This document shows, in pieces, positions 43,211-53,402 of a stretch of 60,462 bases of DNA. Position 1 is the stretch's first letter. Every line of letters begins with the position of its first letter. Where the stretch lies: the NCBI GenBank assembly GCA_003567475.1, contig PWZL01000012.1, positions 69,290-129,751 on the forward strand, read 5' to 3'. The notes beneath the pieces are model-generated. The model was given only the letters and a program-made list of their open reading frames with translations, made no database searches and was not told the origin of the DNA. The position numbers were made by a program, and so were the translations under genes. The stretch comes from Gammaproteobacteria bacterium (GTDB taxonomy: Bacteria > Pseudomonadota > Gammaproteobacteria > Steroidobacterales > PWYM01).

Positions 43211-43979
43211 GCGCATCACCGCGAGTATCCGCCGCGCCAACGCCAGCGGACGTCCGGCGCTGGTCGCCTTCATGACCGCCGGCCACCCCGATCCTGCGGG
43301 CTTTCTGCCCGCGCTCGCCGCCATCGCCGGCGAGGCGGACGTGGTCGAGATCGGCGTACCGTTCAGTGATCCGATGGCCGACGGCATGACCATCCAGCGG
43401 GCCAGCCAGTCGGCGATTGCCCAGGGGGTAAGCCTGCGCTGGATTCTCGACCGGCTCGCCGAACACGACGGAGACGGCAAGGCGCCACTGTTGCTGATGA
43501 GCTATCTCAATCCGCTGTTGAACTTCGGCTATGAAGCCCTCGCCCGCCGAGCGGCCGAGGTGGGCGTCTGCGGGTTCATCGTGCCTGACCTGCCGCTGGA
43601 AGAAAGTGCGCCGCTCGGGGAGGCGCTGGCCGCGGCAGGCGTCGGCCTGGTGCAGATGGTGACGCCGGCGACGCCGCCGGCGCGGGCCCGCCGTCTCTGC
43701 GAGGCCAGCCGCGGGTTTGTGTATGCCGTCACCATGACCGGCATTACCGGCGGGGCCGGGGGGTTGCCGGAGGGTGTCGCGGACTACCTGGATGCGCTGT
43801 CGGAGATGTCGCCGCTGCCGGTGTGTGCGGGTTTTGGTATCCGCAGTGCCGAACAGGTGCGGATGATCGGCGGTCATGCCGCGGGCGCGGTGGTCGGCTC
43901 GGCACTGGTCGAGGCGCTGGAAGACCGGCAGACCGACGTGGCGGGGTTTCTGCGTGGCTTGCGCGGCGAGTCCGTCTGA
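43197..43979 (+). CDS. trpA: tryptophan synthase alpha subunit
   Basis: The 260-residue TIM-barrel protein has FMTAGHPDPAGF, VVEIGVPFSDPMADGMTIQRA, GFIVPDLPLEES and YAVTMTGITG. It splits indole-3-glycerol phosphate and channels indole to TrpB. It completes a contiguous E-G-D-C-F-B-A order. Confidence 0.97.
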   Translation: MQPHERITASIRRANASGRPALVAFMTAGHPDPAGFLPALAAIAGEADVVEIGVPFSDPMADGMTIQRASQSAIAQGVSLRWILDRLAEHDGDGKAPLLLMSYLNPLLNFGYEALARRAAEVGVCGFIVPDLPLEESAPLGEALAAAGVGLVQMVTPATPPARARRLCEASRGFVYAVTMTGITGGAGGLPEGVADYLDALSEMSPLPVCAGFGIRSAEQVRMIGGHAAGAVVGSALVEALEDRQTDVAGFLRGLRGESV

Positions 43980-43994
43980 GGGCATTACTCCACC

Positions 43995-44333
43995 GTGAAG
44001 AAGGTCTACAGCCACGAGTCGATCGTGACCATCAATCACCTGCGCAACCTGCTGGAGGCTCAGGGTATCCGTGCGATGGTGCGTAACGACCGGTTGTTCG
44101 GCGTGCTCGGCGAAGTGCCCTTCATGGAGTGCTGGCCGCAGCTGTGGGTGCTTGACGATCTGCAGGCCAGTTACGCCGAGCAGGTGCTGCAGGAAGCGAT
44201 GACCGCCCCGGACAGCGAGGCACCGGAGTGGCGCTGCCCGGCCTGCGGTGAGCGCGTCGACGGGCAGTTCGCGGTCTGCTGGAACTGCGGGGCCGCCCAT
44301 CCCGATGATCCCTCGGAGCAGGAGCCGCAATGA
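43995..44333 (+). CDS. DUF2007 protein with C-terminal zinc ribbon
   Basis: The 112-residue protein has an N-terminal DUF2007 domain (KKVYSHESIVTINHLRNLLE) and a C-terminal zinc ribbon (WRCPACGE, CWNCGA). The GTG start lies 15 bases after trpA, and its stop overlaps the channel gene (ATGA). Function unknown. Confidence 0.85.
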   Translation: MKKVYSHESIVTINHLRNLLEAQGIRAMVRNDRLFGVLGEVPFMECWPQLWVLDDLQASYAEQVLQEAMTAPDSEAPEWRCPACGERVDGQFAVCWNCGAAHPDDPSEQEPQ

Positions 44334-45622
44334 GTGTGCCGAGCGAACGTGGCCTGATGCCTGACGCCGCGACCCTGGCGCACGGGCTGGCCTGGCTGGA
44401 GCTGCTGCCACCGTGGGCGCAGACCGCGGCTGCGGTGACGCTGCTGCTGTTGGCCGCTTGGCTTGCGCATCTGGTGGCACGGGCGATCGTCGGTCGCGTC
44501 GTCACCGCCCTGACCGCGCGGGTGCCGAGCTGGTGGGTCGGGGTGGTCAACGAGAACCAGGTGTTCCACCGGCTGGTGCCGGTGGTGCCGGTGCTGGTCA
44601 TCAACCGCGGTGTCCTGCTGGTGCCGGACCTGCCAGCGCTGGTCGTGGATTTCGTCCAGCGCGTGATGCTGGCACTGATGGCGGTCCTCGTGGCGCGGGC
44701 CATCGGGGCGCTGGTCAACGCCGCGCATGCGATCTACCAGCGCTACCCGATCGCGCGCGGCCGGCCCATCAAGGGCTACGTGCAGGTGTTCAAGCTGATC
44801 ATCTACCTGCTCGCGGGTTTCATGGTAATCGCGGCGCTGGCGAACCAGTCGCCGTGGTTCTTCATCAGTGGTTTGGGCGCGATGACCGCCATCCTGCTGC
44901 TGATTTTTCGCGATACCATCCTGTCGTTCGTGGCGGGCATCCAGCTGGTGAACAACGATCTGGTGCGGGTCGGCGACTGGATCGAGATGCCCCAGTTTGA
45001 TGCCGATGGCGACGTGATCGACATTGCGCTGAATGTGGTCAGGGTGCAGAACTGGGACCGCACGATCACGGTCATCCCGACGCACAAATTTCTTGAGCAC
45101 AGCTTCCGCAACTGGCGCGGGATGTTCGAATCGGGCGGGCGGCGCATCAAGCGCACCGTGCACCTGGACCTGTCCACGGTGCGCTTTCTCACGCCTGAGG
45201 AGATCGCGCGTTTCCGGCGGTTCATCCTGCTGAAGGATTACGTCGACACCAAGGAACGCGAGCTGGCCGAGTGGAACGCCGAGCATTGCCCGCCCGACCA
45301 GGCGGACGTGTTGGCCAATACCCGCCACCTCACCAATATCGGCACCCTCAGGGCCTATATCAGCGAGTATCTGAAGCGCCACCCGCAGATCCATACGGAT
45401 CGCATTTTCCTGATCCGGCAGATGGCGCCCACGTCCAAGGGGGTGGGTATCGAGGTCTATGTCTTCGCCAAGGACACCCGGTGGGTGTTCTACGAGGGCA
45501 TCCAATCGGATATTTTCGACCACATCCTGGCGATCGTGCCGGAGTTCGGGCTGCGGGTCTTCCAGGAGCCCGGCGGGGCTGATTTCGCGCGCCTCGGCGG
45601 CCCCGGCAGCCGCGCTGACTGA
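44330..45622 (+). CDS. YbdG-like mechanosensitive channel (MscS family)
   Basis: The 430-residue protein has about five membrane helices and an MscS beta domain (FRDTILSFVAGIQLVNNDLVRVGDWIEMP). A long C-terminal domain follows (NWRGMFESGGRRIKRTVH, written in part), typical of YbdG. It releases solutes on hypo-osmotic shock. It is coupled to the DUF2007 gene and may be read with the trp operon. Confidence 0.92.
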   Translation: MSVPSERGLMPDAATLAHGLAWLELLPPWAQTAAAVTLLLLAAWLAHLVARAIVGRVVTALTARVPSWWVGVVNENQVFHRLVPVVPVLVINRGVLLVPDLPALVVDFVQRVMLALMAVLVARAIGALVNAAHAIYQRYPIARGRPIKGYVQVFKLIIYLLAGFMVIAALANQSPWFFISGLGAMTAILLLIFRDTILSFVAGIQLVNNDLVRVGDWIEMPQFDADGDVIDIALNVVRVQNWDRTITVIPTHKFLEHSFRNWRGMFESGGRRIKRTVHLDLSTVRFLTPEEIARFRRFILLKDYVDTKERELAEWNAEHCPPDQADVLANTRHLTNIGTLRAYISEYLKRHPQIHTDRIFLIRQMAPTSKGVGIEVYVFAKDTRWVFYEGIQSDIFDHILAIVPEFGLRVFQEPGGADFARLGGPGSRAD

Positions 45623-45658
45623 GCGAATTTTCGGAAACTCCTTATGCCATCGCCGGAT

Positions 45659-45687
45659 TTGCCGTAATTCCCCCTCGGCTCTGTAAG
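45659..45687 (+). promoter_or_regulatory. putative promoter of small RNA
   Basis: TTGCCG (45659-45664), a 17-base spacer and TGTAAG (45682-45687) resemble a sigma70 promoter pointing at the structured region that ends in a terminator at 45860. Confidence 0.45.
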
Positions 45688-45693
45688 TCTCAC

Positions 45694-45860
45694 TATGCAA
45701 CTGACGTTGGCAATTCCCCCCAGGTTGTCGCGTCCGGACACGGTGTCCTGGATTCACCTGGCAAGACCCCCCACTCGAGTGACTCGAGATGCTTCGCCAG
45801 GATCGAGCCCCCTCCAGGCCGTGACCCTCGACGGGCGGTTTCTGACCGCCCGTTTTTTTT
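45694..45860 (+). ncRNA. candidate C-rich small RNA (or long regulatory 5' leader)
   Basis: The 381-base gap between the channel and the peptidase holds a promoter-like pair, about 165 bases with clear secondary structure and a strong terminator, with no convincing protein frame. TGGCAAnnCCCCCC occurs twice (45708-45721 and 45759-45772). The repeats flank a stem CAGGT...ACCTG with an inner TCC/GGACAC–GTGTCC/GGA helix. A third C-run (45808-45812) follows. C-rich single-stranded loops resemble sX13-type trans-acting RNAs that bind G-rich mRNA. It matches no RNA family I recognise. The 143 bases after 45860 hold only the ribosome binding site of the next gene. Confidence 0.5.
45831..45860 (+). 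terminator. Rho-independent terminator
   Basis: ACGGGCGGT, loop TTCTG and ACCGCCCGT form a nine-bp perfect stem ending in eight T. It ends the candidate small RNA and possibly also the trp–channel transcript. Confidence 0.92.
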
Positions 45861-46003
45861 GGCGATTCCGCGGGACCTGGTCTGGGTCGCGGCGATCGAG
45901 CCCGGTGCTGACCCCCTGGCCGTCATCAATCGCCGTTTCGGGTCGCATCGGCCTGCAGAGGTCGTTTAAGCTCTGCCGCTGCATTCCAGGAGGGGTTCAC
46001 GGC

Positions 46004-48544
46004 ATGAAGCGTTTTCTCGGCATGGTCGGTCTTTGGCTGCTCTTGGGTGGCGCGTTTCCGGTGTTGGCACAGGGTCTGCTGCCGGCAGACTTCGATCCTG
46101 ATCCGTCCGTGCCGTCTCCGGCGGAGATTCTCGGTTTCGAGGCCGGTGAGCGCCATGTCACCCACCACGAGATGCTGCGGGTGTTCTCGACGCTGGCCGC
46201 CGCCTCGCCGCGCATGCATGTCGAGGTGATCGGCGAGAGTCACGGGGGCCGTCCGCTGCTGCTGGCGTACTTTCATGCCGACGGCTCGTCCGAGCGGATC
46301 ACCGCCCTGCGCGAGTCCAGAGCCGACCAGGCCGCCGCCGGCGAGGGACCGTTGACGGTCTGGCTGGGCTACCAGGTGCACGGTGACGAGGCCTCGGCGA
46401 TGCCGGCGGCCATCGAGATCGCCTGGTACCTGGCGGCCTCGCGCAGCGAGCGCGTGGTCCGGCTGCTCGAGGATGCTGTGGTCGTGCTGGAGCCCGCGCT
46501 CAATCCCGATGGCACCGACCGATTCGCCCAATGGGTCAACGACAACCGGGGCCGCCACCCCAATGCAGATCCGAACGATCGCGAGCATCGCCAGGGCTGG
46601 CCCACCGCGCGGACCAACTACTACTGGTTTGACCTCAACCGCGACTGGCTGCCGCTGGTGCATCCCGAGTCGCAGGCCCGCCTCGCCCACTATCACCAGT
46701 GGCAGCCGCACGTGGTTGGCGATGTTCACGAGATGGGCCATACCACCACCTACTTTTTCCAGCCCGGGGTGCCGGAGCGGAACAACCCACTGACGCCGCA
46801 GGAGAACTTCGATCTCACCGGGCGCATCGCAGAGTTCCATGCCGCCGAGCTCGACCGCCGCGGTGAACCCTATTTCACCCGTGAGCTGTTCGACGACTAC
46901 TACGTCGGCAAGGGATCGACCTATCCCGATCTCACCGGCGGCGTCGGTATCCTGTTCGAACAGGGGTCGACCCGCGGACACGTGATGGAGACCCCACACG
47001 GCACTCGCCACTTCCGCGACGCCATCGCCAACCAGGTCAGCACCTCGCTGTCGACACTCGCTGGCGCCCATGCACTGGCCGACGAGCTGCGCCGTTACCA
47101 GCGTGATTTCTTTGCCAGTGCACTGGATCAGGGGCAGCGCGTCGGCCATGCCGGTTGGGTGATCGGGGATGGCGGCGAACCCGGTCGTGCCACCCGTCTG
47201 GTGGAGCTGCTCCTGCAGCATCAGCTGGTGGTGCATGACGCCCGCGGTCCCGTGGTCATCGATGGGCAGGAGTACGCGCGCGGCTGGGTGATCCCGGCGG
47301 CCCAGCGCCACTTCCGCCTGGCCGCCTCGCTGCTCGACCCGGCACTGGCGTTTCCGCACGAGGAGTTCTACGACGTCTCGACCTGGTGGTTGCCGGCCAT
47401 GTTCGACGTCCCGGCGACCCAGGCGCGGCGGCTGCCGGCGCATGAGGCGCGGGCCCTCGAGGCCGCGCCGAGGGTCGCGGGCAACCTGCCGGCGGGCGAC
47501 GAGGCGCTGGCGTGGATCATTCCCTGGGACCAGCTGGCGGCACCCCGAGCCCTCGACCGGCTGCTGGAGGCTGGCGCGCACGTCCGCGTCGCCACCCGCG
47601 AGATCGAGATCGACACCGCGGATGGGACCCGGCGATTCGCGCGCGGGGCACTGGTGCTGCTGCGTGGACTGGAGATGCAGCCCGACCTGCGGGCAGTGCT
47701 TGCGCCCCTGGCCCGTGAAGACGGCCTCGTGGTCGCAGCCACGGCCAGCCTGCTGGCGCGCTCCGGACCGGATCTCGGTGCGCCTTCGGTACGGCCGCTC
47801 GAGCCGGTCCGCCCGTTGCTGCTCACCGGGGTGGGCCTGTCACCCGGTTCTGCCGGCCAGATCTGGCACTGGTTCGATACCGTGGTTCAGCGCCCGCTCA
47901 CCCGCGTTGAATGGGAGCGGATCCAGGCTGTCAATCTCGCCGATTACACCCATGTCCTGCTGCCGGACGGGGAGTACGCGGACCTGCCGGAACGCCTGGT
48001 GACCCAGCTGACGCGCTTCGTCGAGGCCGGGGGCACCGTGGTGGGGATCCAGCGTGGCGCCGAGTTTGCCGGCCGGCTGGCGCTGGAGCCGGCGCTTGCG
48101 TCCGCGCCTGAGCCTGCGGCGGACACCCAGCCGCCCGCACCACGGGGCTACGAGGACTTCATCATGGATCTCGCCGAGCTGCGCATCGCCGGTGCCCTCC
48201 TGAACCTGGAGCTGGACATCACGCATCCGTTGGGTTTCGGTTTCACCCGCGCGAGCGTCCCGGTCTTTCGCCAGGGTGCGACGCGGCTGCCCGCGCCGGC
48301 GAATGCGTATGTGCAGCCGGGCCGTTATGCCAGCGAGCCGGTGCTCTCGGGTTATGTCTCGGCGGCGCGGCGCGAGGCGCTGGCGGGCTCGCCGGGGCTG
48401 CTGGCGGAGCCTCGCGGCCGCGGGCTGGTCGTGCGGGTGGCGGATGACTACCTGTTTCGGGGCACCCAGCTGGGCACCTGGCGGCTGTTCGCGAACCTGG
48501 TGTATTTCAGCCAGCTGGTCGAGGCGCGCGAGCTGCCGCGCTGA
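46004..48544 (+). CDS. secreted M14-type zinc carboxypeptidase
   Basis: The 846-residue protein has a signal peptide (LGMVGLWLLLGGAFPVLAQG) and an N-terminal M14 peptidase domain. The zinc ligands are in YQVHGDEAS (HxxE) and GDVHEMGHTT (His), with NPDGTDR and FDLNRDW nearby. The long C-terminal half, with YTHVLLPDGEYA and VEAGGTVVGI, resembles a glutamine-amidotransferase-like fold, without a clear nucleophile. AGGAGGGG lies 8 bases before ATG 46004; the open frame back to 45695 covers the small RNA. Probably a periplasmic peptidase; substrate unknown. Confidence 0.9.
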   Translation: MKRFLGMVGLWLLLGGAFPVLAQGLLPADFDPDPSVPSPAEILGFEAGERHVTHHEMLRVFSTLAAASPRMHVEVIGESHGGRPLLLAYFHADGSSERITALRESRADQAAAGEGPLTVWLGYQVHGDEASAMPAAIEIAWYLAASRSERVVRLLEDAVVVLEPALNPDGTDRFAQWVNDNRGRHPNADPNDREHRQGWPTARTNYYWFDLNRDWLPLVHPESQARLAHYHQWQPHVVGDVHEMGHTTTYFFQPGVPERNNPLTPQENFDLTGRIAEFHAAELDRRGEPYFTRELFDDYYVGKGSTYPDLTGGVGILFEQGSTRGHVMETPHGTRHFRDAIANQVSTSLSTLAGAHALADELRRYQRDFFASALDQGQRVGHAGWVIGDGGEPGRATRLVELLLQHQLVVHDARGPVVIDGQEYARGWVIPAAQRHFRLAASLLDPALAFPHEEFYDVSTWWLPAMFDVPATQARRLPAHEARALEAAPRVAGNLPAGDEALAWIIPWDQLAAPRALDRLLEAGAHVRVATREIEIDTADGTRRFARGALVLLRGLEMQPDLRAVLAPLAREDGLVVAATASLLARSGPDLGAPSVRPLEPVRPLLLTGVGLSPGSAGQIWHWFDTVVQRPLTRVEWERIQAVNLADYTHVLLPDGEYADLPERLVTQLTRFVEAGGTVVGIQRGAEFAGRLALEPALASAPEPAADTQPPAPRGYEDFIMDLAELRIAGALLNLELDITHPLGFGFTRASVPVFRQGATRLPAPANAYVQPGRYASEPVLSGYVSAARREALAGSPGLLAEPRGRGLVVRVADDYLFRGTQLGTWRLFANLVYFSQLVEARELPR

Positions 48545-48560
48545 CAGCTGACAGGCGCGG

Positions 48561-50210
48561 TCAGGCTTTCGGTCGGCTGAGGGCGAGCAGGGCCAGGCCG
48601 GCACCGCCGAGAGTCCAGCCGAGCCAGATCGGGCTGGTGGCCAGCCCCAGCCAGACGGTGCCGGCCACCAGCATGCCGGCGCCGGTGATTGCCCCATGGC
48701 GCTGGCGATGCGCCCGGCGGTTGTCCTCGCGCAGCCGTGCCACCTCGCGGTCTTCGATCTGCAGCCGCAACTTGCCTTCCGAGGCACGCTGGATGAACGT
48801 CTGAGCCAGCGAGGGCAGGAGCTGAATGTTCTCACTGATGTCCGGGTAGTGCCGCCACAGCTTGCGCAGCAGCGTCTTGGGACTGGTGCGATCGATCATC
48901 CAGGACTCGAGTACCGGCTGGGCGGTTTCCCACAGGTCCAGCTGCGGGTAGAGCTGGCGACCGAGACCCTCGATGTTCAACAGCGTTTTCTGCAGCAGGA
49001 CCAGTTGCGGCTGGACTTCCATGTGGAATCGCCGCGCCGTCTCGAACAGCCGGATCAGCACCTGCGCAAACGAAATGTCCTGCAGGGGCTTGTCGAAAAT
49101 GGGCTCACAGACCGTGCGGATCGCCGACTCGAGCTCGTCGACCCGGGTATCGGGCGGTACCCAGCCGGAGTCGATATGGGCGCGAGCGACCCGGTGGTAG
49201 TCGCGGTTGAAAAACGCCAGGAAGTTTTCGGCCAGGTAGTGCTGGTCGCGGTCGGTGAGCGTCCCCATGATGCCGAAGTCCACGGCCATGTACTTCGGAT
49301 ACTCCGGATCGCTGACATCGACGAAGATATTGCCCGGGTGCATGTCCGCATGAAAGAAGTTGTGCCGGAACACCTGCGTGAAGAAGATCTCCACGCCGCT
49401 GGCCGCCAGCCGCCGGATGTTCGTGCCCGCGGCTTTCAGGGCGGCCATGTCGCTGATGTGGATGCCGTAGATGCGCTCCATCACCAGCACGTCGGTGCGG
49501 CAGTATTCGAAGTGCACGCCCGGCACGTAAATCAGCTCCGAGCCCTCGAAGTTGCGCTTCATCTGCGTGCAGTTGGCCGCCTCACGCATCAGGTCGAGCT
49601 CGTCGATGATGGTCTTTTCGTACTCGCTGACAATCTCCACGGGGCGTAACCGCTTGCCCTCCGGCCAGTAGCGCCAGGCAAGTTCGGCGATCGCATAAAG
49701 GACTTCGATGTCGCGGTCGATCCGCGCGCGCATCCCGGGCCGCAGCACCTTGACGATGACCTCCTCACCCGAGTGCAGTCGTGCGCCGTGGACCTGTGCG
49801 ATCGAGGCTGCGGCGATGGGGTCGCGGTCAAACCGGGCGAAGACCTGCTCCACGGGGGCACCGAGCGCCGCCTCGACCTGTGCGACCGCCTGTTCGACGG
49901 GGAACGGCGGCACGCGGTCCTGCAGCTGGGCCAGCTCGTCGGCGATGTCATCCGGCAGCAGATCCCTGCGCGTGGACACCGCCTGGCCGAACTTGACGAA
50001 GATCGGCCCGAGCTCGACCAATGCCATGCGCAGTCGCGCGCCTAGCGGCAGCGCGCGGTAGGGTCGGCTCCAGGAGAACGGATTGAGTCGCTGCAGCGCC
50101 CTGAGCGGCCGGTACAGATGGGTGGCGACGATGATCTCGTCCAGCCCGTAGCGCAGCAGGGTGTGCTGGATGACAAGCAGGCGCAGCAGCAGCCGCGGCC
50201 TGAACTTCAC
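48561..50210 (-). CDS. ubiB: UbiB ubiquinone-biosynthesis ATPase/kinase-like
   Basis: The 549-residue protein has the ADCK/UbiB signatures: the KxGQ motif in [16 protein letters not shown], the alanine-rich loop in [11 protein letters not shown], and [11 protein letters not shown] plus VDFGIMG. Two C-terminal hydrophobic helices anchor it to the inner membrane. A GTG start overlaps the ubiJ stop (GTGA). It helps move ubiquinone intermediates within the Ubi complex. Confidence 0.97.
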   Translation of the reverse strand: MKFRPRLLLRLLVIQHTLLRYGLDEIIVATHLYRPLRALQRLNPFSWSRPYRALPLGARLRMALVELGPIFVKFGQAVSTRRDLLPDDIADELAQLQDRVPPFPVEQAVAQVEAALGAPVEQVFARFDRDPIAAASIAQVHGARLHSGEEVIVKVLRPGMRARIDRDIEVLYAIAELAWRYWPEGKRLRPVEIVSEYEKTIIDELDLMREAANCTQMKRNFEGSELIYVPGVHFEYCRTDVLVMERIYGIHISDMAALKAAGTNIRRLAASGVEIFFTQVFRHNFFHADMHPGNIFVDVSDPEYPKYMAVDFGIMGTLTDRDQHYLAENFLAFFNRDYHRVARAHIDSGWVPPDTRVDELESAIRTVCEPIFDKPLQDISFAQVLIRLFETARRFHMEVQPQLVLLQKTLLNIEGLGRQLYPQLDLWETAQPVLESWMIDRTSPKTLLRKLWRHYPDISENIQLLPSLAQTFIQRASEGKLRLQIEDREVARLREDNRRAHRQRHGAITGAGMLVAGTVWLGLATSPIWLGWTLGGAGLALLALSRPKA

Positions 50211-50827
50211 GTGGTCGGCCCCGAGCCACCCCGCAGCCGCTCGAGACGGCTGAGCCGCGCGTCCAGCCGGGCAACATCATCGCGCAGGCGGTCGACCTCA
50301 TCAGCAAAGCGCCTGACGTCCTCGCGGCCCGCCAGCGTGCGGGTTTCTGTCTGCAGGTACGCGCCGACATCGCGCCCGGCCTGGCTGAGGTTGCGCCGCG
50401 CAAACGCGCGCAACGCCCTGATCGATTCGCCGACCTGATGGGCAATCACATCCCCGGTCAGACGCGAGAGTTCTTCCTCCCAGTCCGGCCGCGCCGCCTC
50501 CAGCAGCACCTGGAACTGTTCTGCGACTTCGCCATCCCCCAGGAAGCGCACCTGACCCTCGCGCACCGCGGCCGAGCCTTCGCCGCTGGCCAGTCGCCCC
50601 ATCGCAACCACCGAGCCGACCACACTGGCATCGGGCGTGCCCTCGAAATGCCGGTCGATGCCGAGCTGATCCGCCATGGCGGTGAGATACAGGCCGAAGG
50701 GCGCCCCGGTGATGCGGATCTCGAGCACCCGGCCCTCAAGGTCAGCAAGCGCGCTGCTGGCGATCTCCGAGCCGGCGATCCGTCGGTTGAGTTCGCGCTC
50801 CAGCGGGGAGAGCAGAAAGTCTGTCAT
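50207..50827 (-). CDS. ubiJ: UbiJ, SCP2-domain ubiquinone accessory protein
   Basis: The 206-residue protein has an SCP2-like lipid-binding domain (about 15-120) and a C-terminal coiled coil ([20 protein letters not shown]). Order ubiE-ubiJ-ubiB is the standard one. Start 50827 is used because the longer reading to 50971 runs into ubiE. Confidence 0.92.
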   Translation of the reverse strand: MTDFLLSPLERELNRRIAGSEIASSALADLEGRVLEIRITGAPFGLYLTAMADQLGIDRHFEGTPDASVVGSVVAMGRLASGEGSAAVREGQVRFLGDGEVAEQFQVLLEAARPDWEEELSRLTGDVIAHQVGESIRALRAFARRNLSQAGRDVGAYLQTETRTLAGREDVRRFADEVDRLRDDVARLDARLSRLERLRGGSGPTT

Positions 50828-50852
50828 GGTGCATCCTTGCCGTGCATGACGT

Positions 50853-51638
50853 TCAGTACTTGACGCCAACGTGCAATGCGACGATGCCGCCGGCGAGGTT
50901 ATGGTACCGGACAGCGTCGAAACCGGCCTCCCGCAGCAGCCCGGCCAGCGTGTCCTGGTCGGGATGGACACGGATGCTCTCGGCGAGGTAGCGGTAGCTG
51001 TCCGCGTCGCCAGCCACCAGTCGACCCATCAGCGGCATCACGCGGAAAGAATAGAAATCGTACGCCGGACGAATCGCCTCCAGCACGGGCTGCGAGAACT
51101 CCAGGACCAGCAGGCGTCCCCCGGGCTTGAGCACGCGGTACATCGAGCGCAATGCCGCGGGTTTGTCGGTCACGTTGCGCAGGCCGAAGCCGATGGTGAC
51201 GCAGTGGAAACTGGCCGCCGGAAAGGGCAGGGCCTCGGCATCGGCCAGCACGTAGTCGACGTTGCCCGCGAACCCGGCATCGGTCAGGCGGCTCCGGCCC
51301 TGCTCCAGCATCGCAGGGTTGATGTCCGAGAGCACCACTCGGCCCTGCTCACCGACCTGACGCAGCATGCCCATGGCCAGGTCGCCACTGCCGCCGGCCA
51401 CGTCCAGCGCCTGCTGTCCTGGCCGCAAGGTCGTCTGCGACAGCGTATAGCGTTTCCAGAGGCGGTGCAGGCCAGCCGACATCAGATCGTTCATCAGGTC
51501 GTAACGCGAAGCCACGGAGTCGAACACGCCCGCCACGCGGTCCTTCTTCTCGCCACGCGGCACCCGCTGAAAGCCGAAGTCGGTGATCTGTTCGTCGCCG
51601 CCCGGGGGCGGGCCACCGGGGGACTGCTGAGTGCTCAT
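50853..51638 (-). CDS. ubiE: UbiE ubiquinone/menaquinone C-methyltransferase
   Basis: The 261-residue methyltransferase has [36 protein letters not shown] and FGLRNVTD, all UbiE hallmarks. It methylates the quinone ring. ATG 51638 is chosen, with GAGG 9 bases upstream, over the reading to 51692. It overlaps the DUF971 gene by four bases. Confidence 0.97.
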   Translation of the reverse strand: MSTQQSPGGPPPGGDEQITDFGFQRVPRGEKKDRVAGVFDSVASRYDLMNDLMSAGLHRLWKRYTLSQTTLRPGQQALDVAGGSGDLAMGMLRQVGEQGRVVLSDINPAMLEQGRSRLTDAGFAGNVDYVLADAEALPFPAASFHCVTIGFGLRNVTDKPAALRSMYRVLKPGGRLLVLEFSQPVLEAIRPAYDFYSFRVMPLMGRLVAGDADSYRYLAESIRVHPDQDTLAGLLREAGFDAVRYHNLAGGIVALHVGVKY

Positions 51639-52000
51639 GTCTCGCGCCTCTCGATCCCGGCGGCTGCCAGCCGCGCGAGATACGTCTGCCATTTCCGCGG
51701 ATAATCGCGGCCCAGTTCGTGCAGTATACGCCAGCTGTACAGGCCGCTTGAGTGGCCGTCATCGAAGACCAGCCGCACGGCGTAATTGCCGACCGGCTCG
51801 ATCCCCGTGATCTCGGTGGACTCCTTGCCCGTGACCAGGATGCCCTGGCCGGGTCCATGGCCCTGGACCTCCGCCGACGGCGAGTGCACCCTCAGGTATT
51901 CGAAAGGCAACTCAAACCGGGTGCCGTCATCGAAGCTCACGGCCAGCAGTCGCGAGCGCCGGCGAAGGCGGATGTCCACAGGCATCGGATGATCAGACAC
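51635..52000 (-). CDS. DUF971 protein
   Basis: The 121-residue protein has [35 protein letters not shown] and [18 protein letters not shown], as in the DUF971/gamma-butyrobetaine-hydroxylase N-terminal family. Such proteins often sit near hslUV. GTG 52000 is chosen because GGAG ends 6 bases upstream; ATG 51985 lacks one. Function unknown. Confidence 0.9.
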   Translation of the reverse strand: MSDHPMPVDIRLRRRSRLLAVSFDDGTRFELPFEYLRVHSPSAEVQGHGPGQGILVTGKESTEITGIEPVGNYAVRLVFDDGHSSGLYSWRILHELGRDYPRKWQTYLARLAAAGIERRET

Positions 52001-52019
52001 GATCGGCTCCGGCGGAGGT

Positions 52020-53336
52020 TTACAGGATGTAGCGTGACAGGTCCTCGTCCTTGACCAGCTCGGCGAGCTGGCCATCGACGTAGTCGCGGTCGATGACGAT
52101 GGTCTCCCCACCGCGGTCGGCGGCGCTGTAGGAAATCGTCTCCAGCAGCCGTTCCAGCACCGTGTGCAGGCGTCTCGCGCCGATGTTTTCGGTGCGCGAG
52201 TTCACCTGGAAAGCCACCTCGGCAATCCGCTGCACGCCGGAGTCCGCGAAGTCGACCTGCATCCCCTCGGTGGCCAGCAGCGCCGTATACTGCTGGGTCA
52301 GCGAGGCATCGGTCTCGGTCAGAATCCGGACGAAATCCTCGACCGACAGCGCCGCGAGTTCCACGCGGATCGGCAGTCGGCCCTGCAGTTCCGGGATGAG
52401 GTCCGAGGGCCGGGCCACATGAAAGGCACCGGAGGCGATGAACAGGATGTGATCTGTCCGGATCATGCCGTGTTTGGTGCTGACCGTGCAGCCCTCGACC
52501 AGCGGCAGCAGGTCGCGTTGCACACCCTCACGCGAGACGTCTGCGCCGGCGGTCTCCTGGCGCCGACAGACCTTGTCGATCTCATCCAGAAAGACGATGC
52601 CGTTCTCTTCGACCGCGCGGACGGCACGCAGCTTGATGTCCTCCTCGTTGATCATCTTGGCCGCCTCCTCGTCGGTGAGCAGCTTCATCGCTTCCTTGAT
52701 CTTGAGTTTGCGCGTGCGCGTGCGCCCGCCGGAGAGGTTCTGGAACATCGACTGCAGCTGGTTTGCCATGTCCTCCATGCCCGGAGGGGACATGATCTCC
52801 ACACCGACTGGGACGGCCCGGACCTCGGTTTCGATTTCGCGGTCATCGAGGCTGCCTTCCCGGAGTTTCTTGCGGAATTTCTGCCGGGTGTCCTGCTCGC
52901 TACCGGACTGGATCCCATCACGGCTGCCGGGGAGCAGCGCATCCAGCACCCGCTCCTCGGCGGCATCGGCCGCGCGGTGGCTGACCTTGGCCATTTCCTC
53001 TTCGCGAACCAGCTTGATCGCAACGTCGGCAAGATCGCGGATGATGCTGTCGACTTCGCGACCGACATAGCCGACTTCGGTGAACTTCGTGGCTTCGACC
53101 TTGATAAACGGCGCGCGCGCGAGTTTCGCCAGACGCCGGGCGATTTCCGTCTTGCCGACGCCCGTCGGGCCGATCATCAGGATGTTCTTGGGGGTGATTT
53201 CGGCGCGCAGCGATTCATCGACCTGCATCCGCCGCCAACGGTTTCGCAGCGCGATGGCCACGGCCCGCTTGGCGCCGTCCTGGCCAATGATGTGCTTGTC
53301 CAGTTCCTGGACGATTTCGCGTGGTGTCATGGACAT
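52020..53336 (-). CDS. hslU: HslU ATPase subunit of HslUV protease
   Basis: The 438-residue AAA+ unfoldase has [17 protein letters not shown], Walker [19 protein letters not shown], the I domain (about 110-240) and the C-terminal SRYIL that activates HslV. The ATG at 53336 has GGAG 9 bases upstream; the ATG at 53351 has none. It follows hslV by 66 bases. Confidence 0.97.
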   Translation of the reverse strand: MSMTPREIVQELDKHIIGQDGAKRAVAIALRNRWRRMQVDESLRAEITPKNILMIGPTGVGKTEIARRLAKLARAPFIKVEATKFTEVGYVGREVDSIIRDLADVAIKLVREEEMAKVSHRAADAAEERVLDALLPGSRDGIQSGSEQDTRQKFRKKLREGSLDDREIETEVRAVPVGVEIMSPPGMEDMANQLQSMFQNLSGGRTRTRKLKIKEAMKLLTDEEAAKMINEEDIKLRAVRAVEENGIVFLDEIDKVCRRQETAGADVSREGVQRDLLPLVEGCTVSTKHGMIRTDHILFIASGAFHVARPSDLIPELQGRLPIRVELAALSVEDFVRILTETDASLTQQYTALLATEGMQVDFADSGVQRIAEVAFQVNSRTENIGARRLHTVLERLLETISYSAADRGGETIVIDRDYVDGQLAELVKDEDLSRYIL

Positions 53337-53402
53337 GACAGAGAACTCCATGGGGCCGCAGCCTCCCGGCGTGTCTCGCAGAGGCGGGGGGGCGGTGGAC
53401 GG

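Noticed and set aside
44171-45757. 528-codon frame opposite the mechanosensitive channel
   Set aside because: Composition is rich in His, Gln and Arg, as in shadow frames; the channel on the plus strand is clear.
45694-45860. 6S RNA, SRP RNA or a known riboswitch
   Set aside because: No long closing stem, no SRP GGAAGGAAGCAG-type loop and no riboswitch core motif were found.
45695-46003. 103-residue N-terminal extension of the M14 peptidase
   Set aside because: It crosses a strong terminator, and ATG 46004 has AGGAGGGG and a proper signal peptide.
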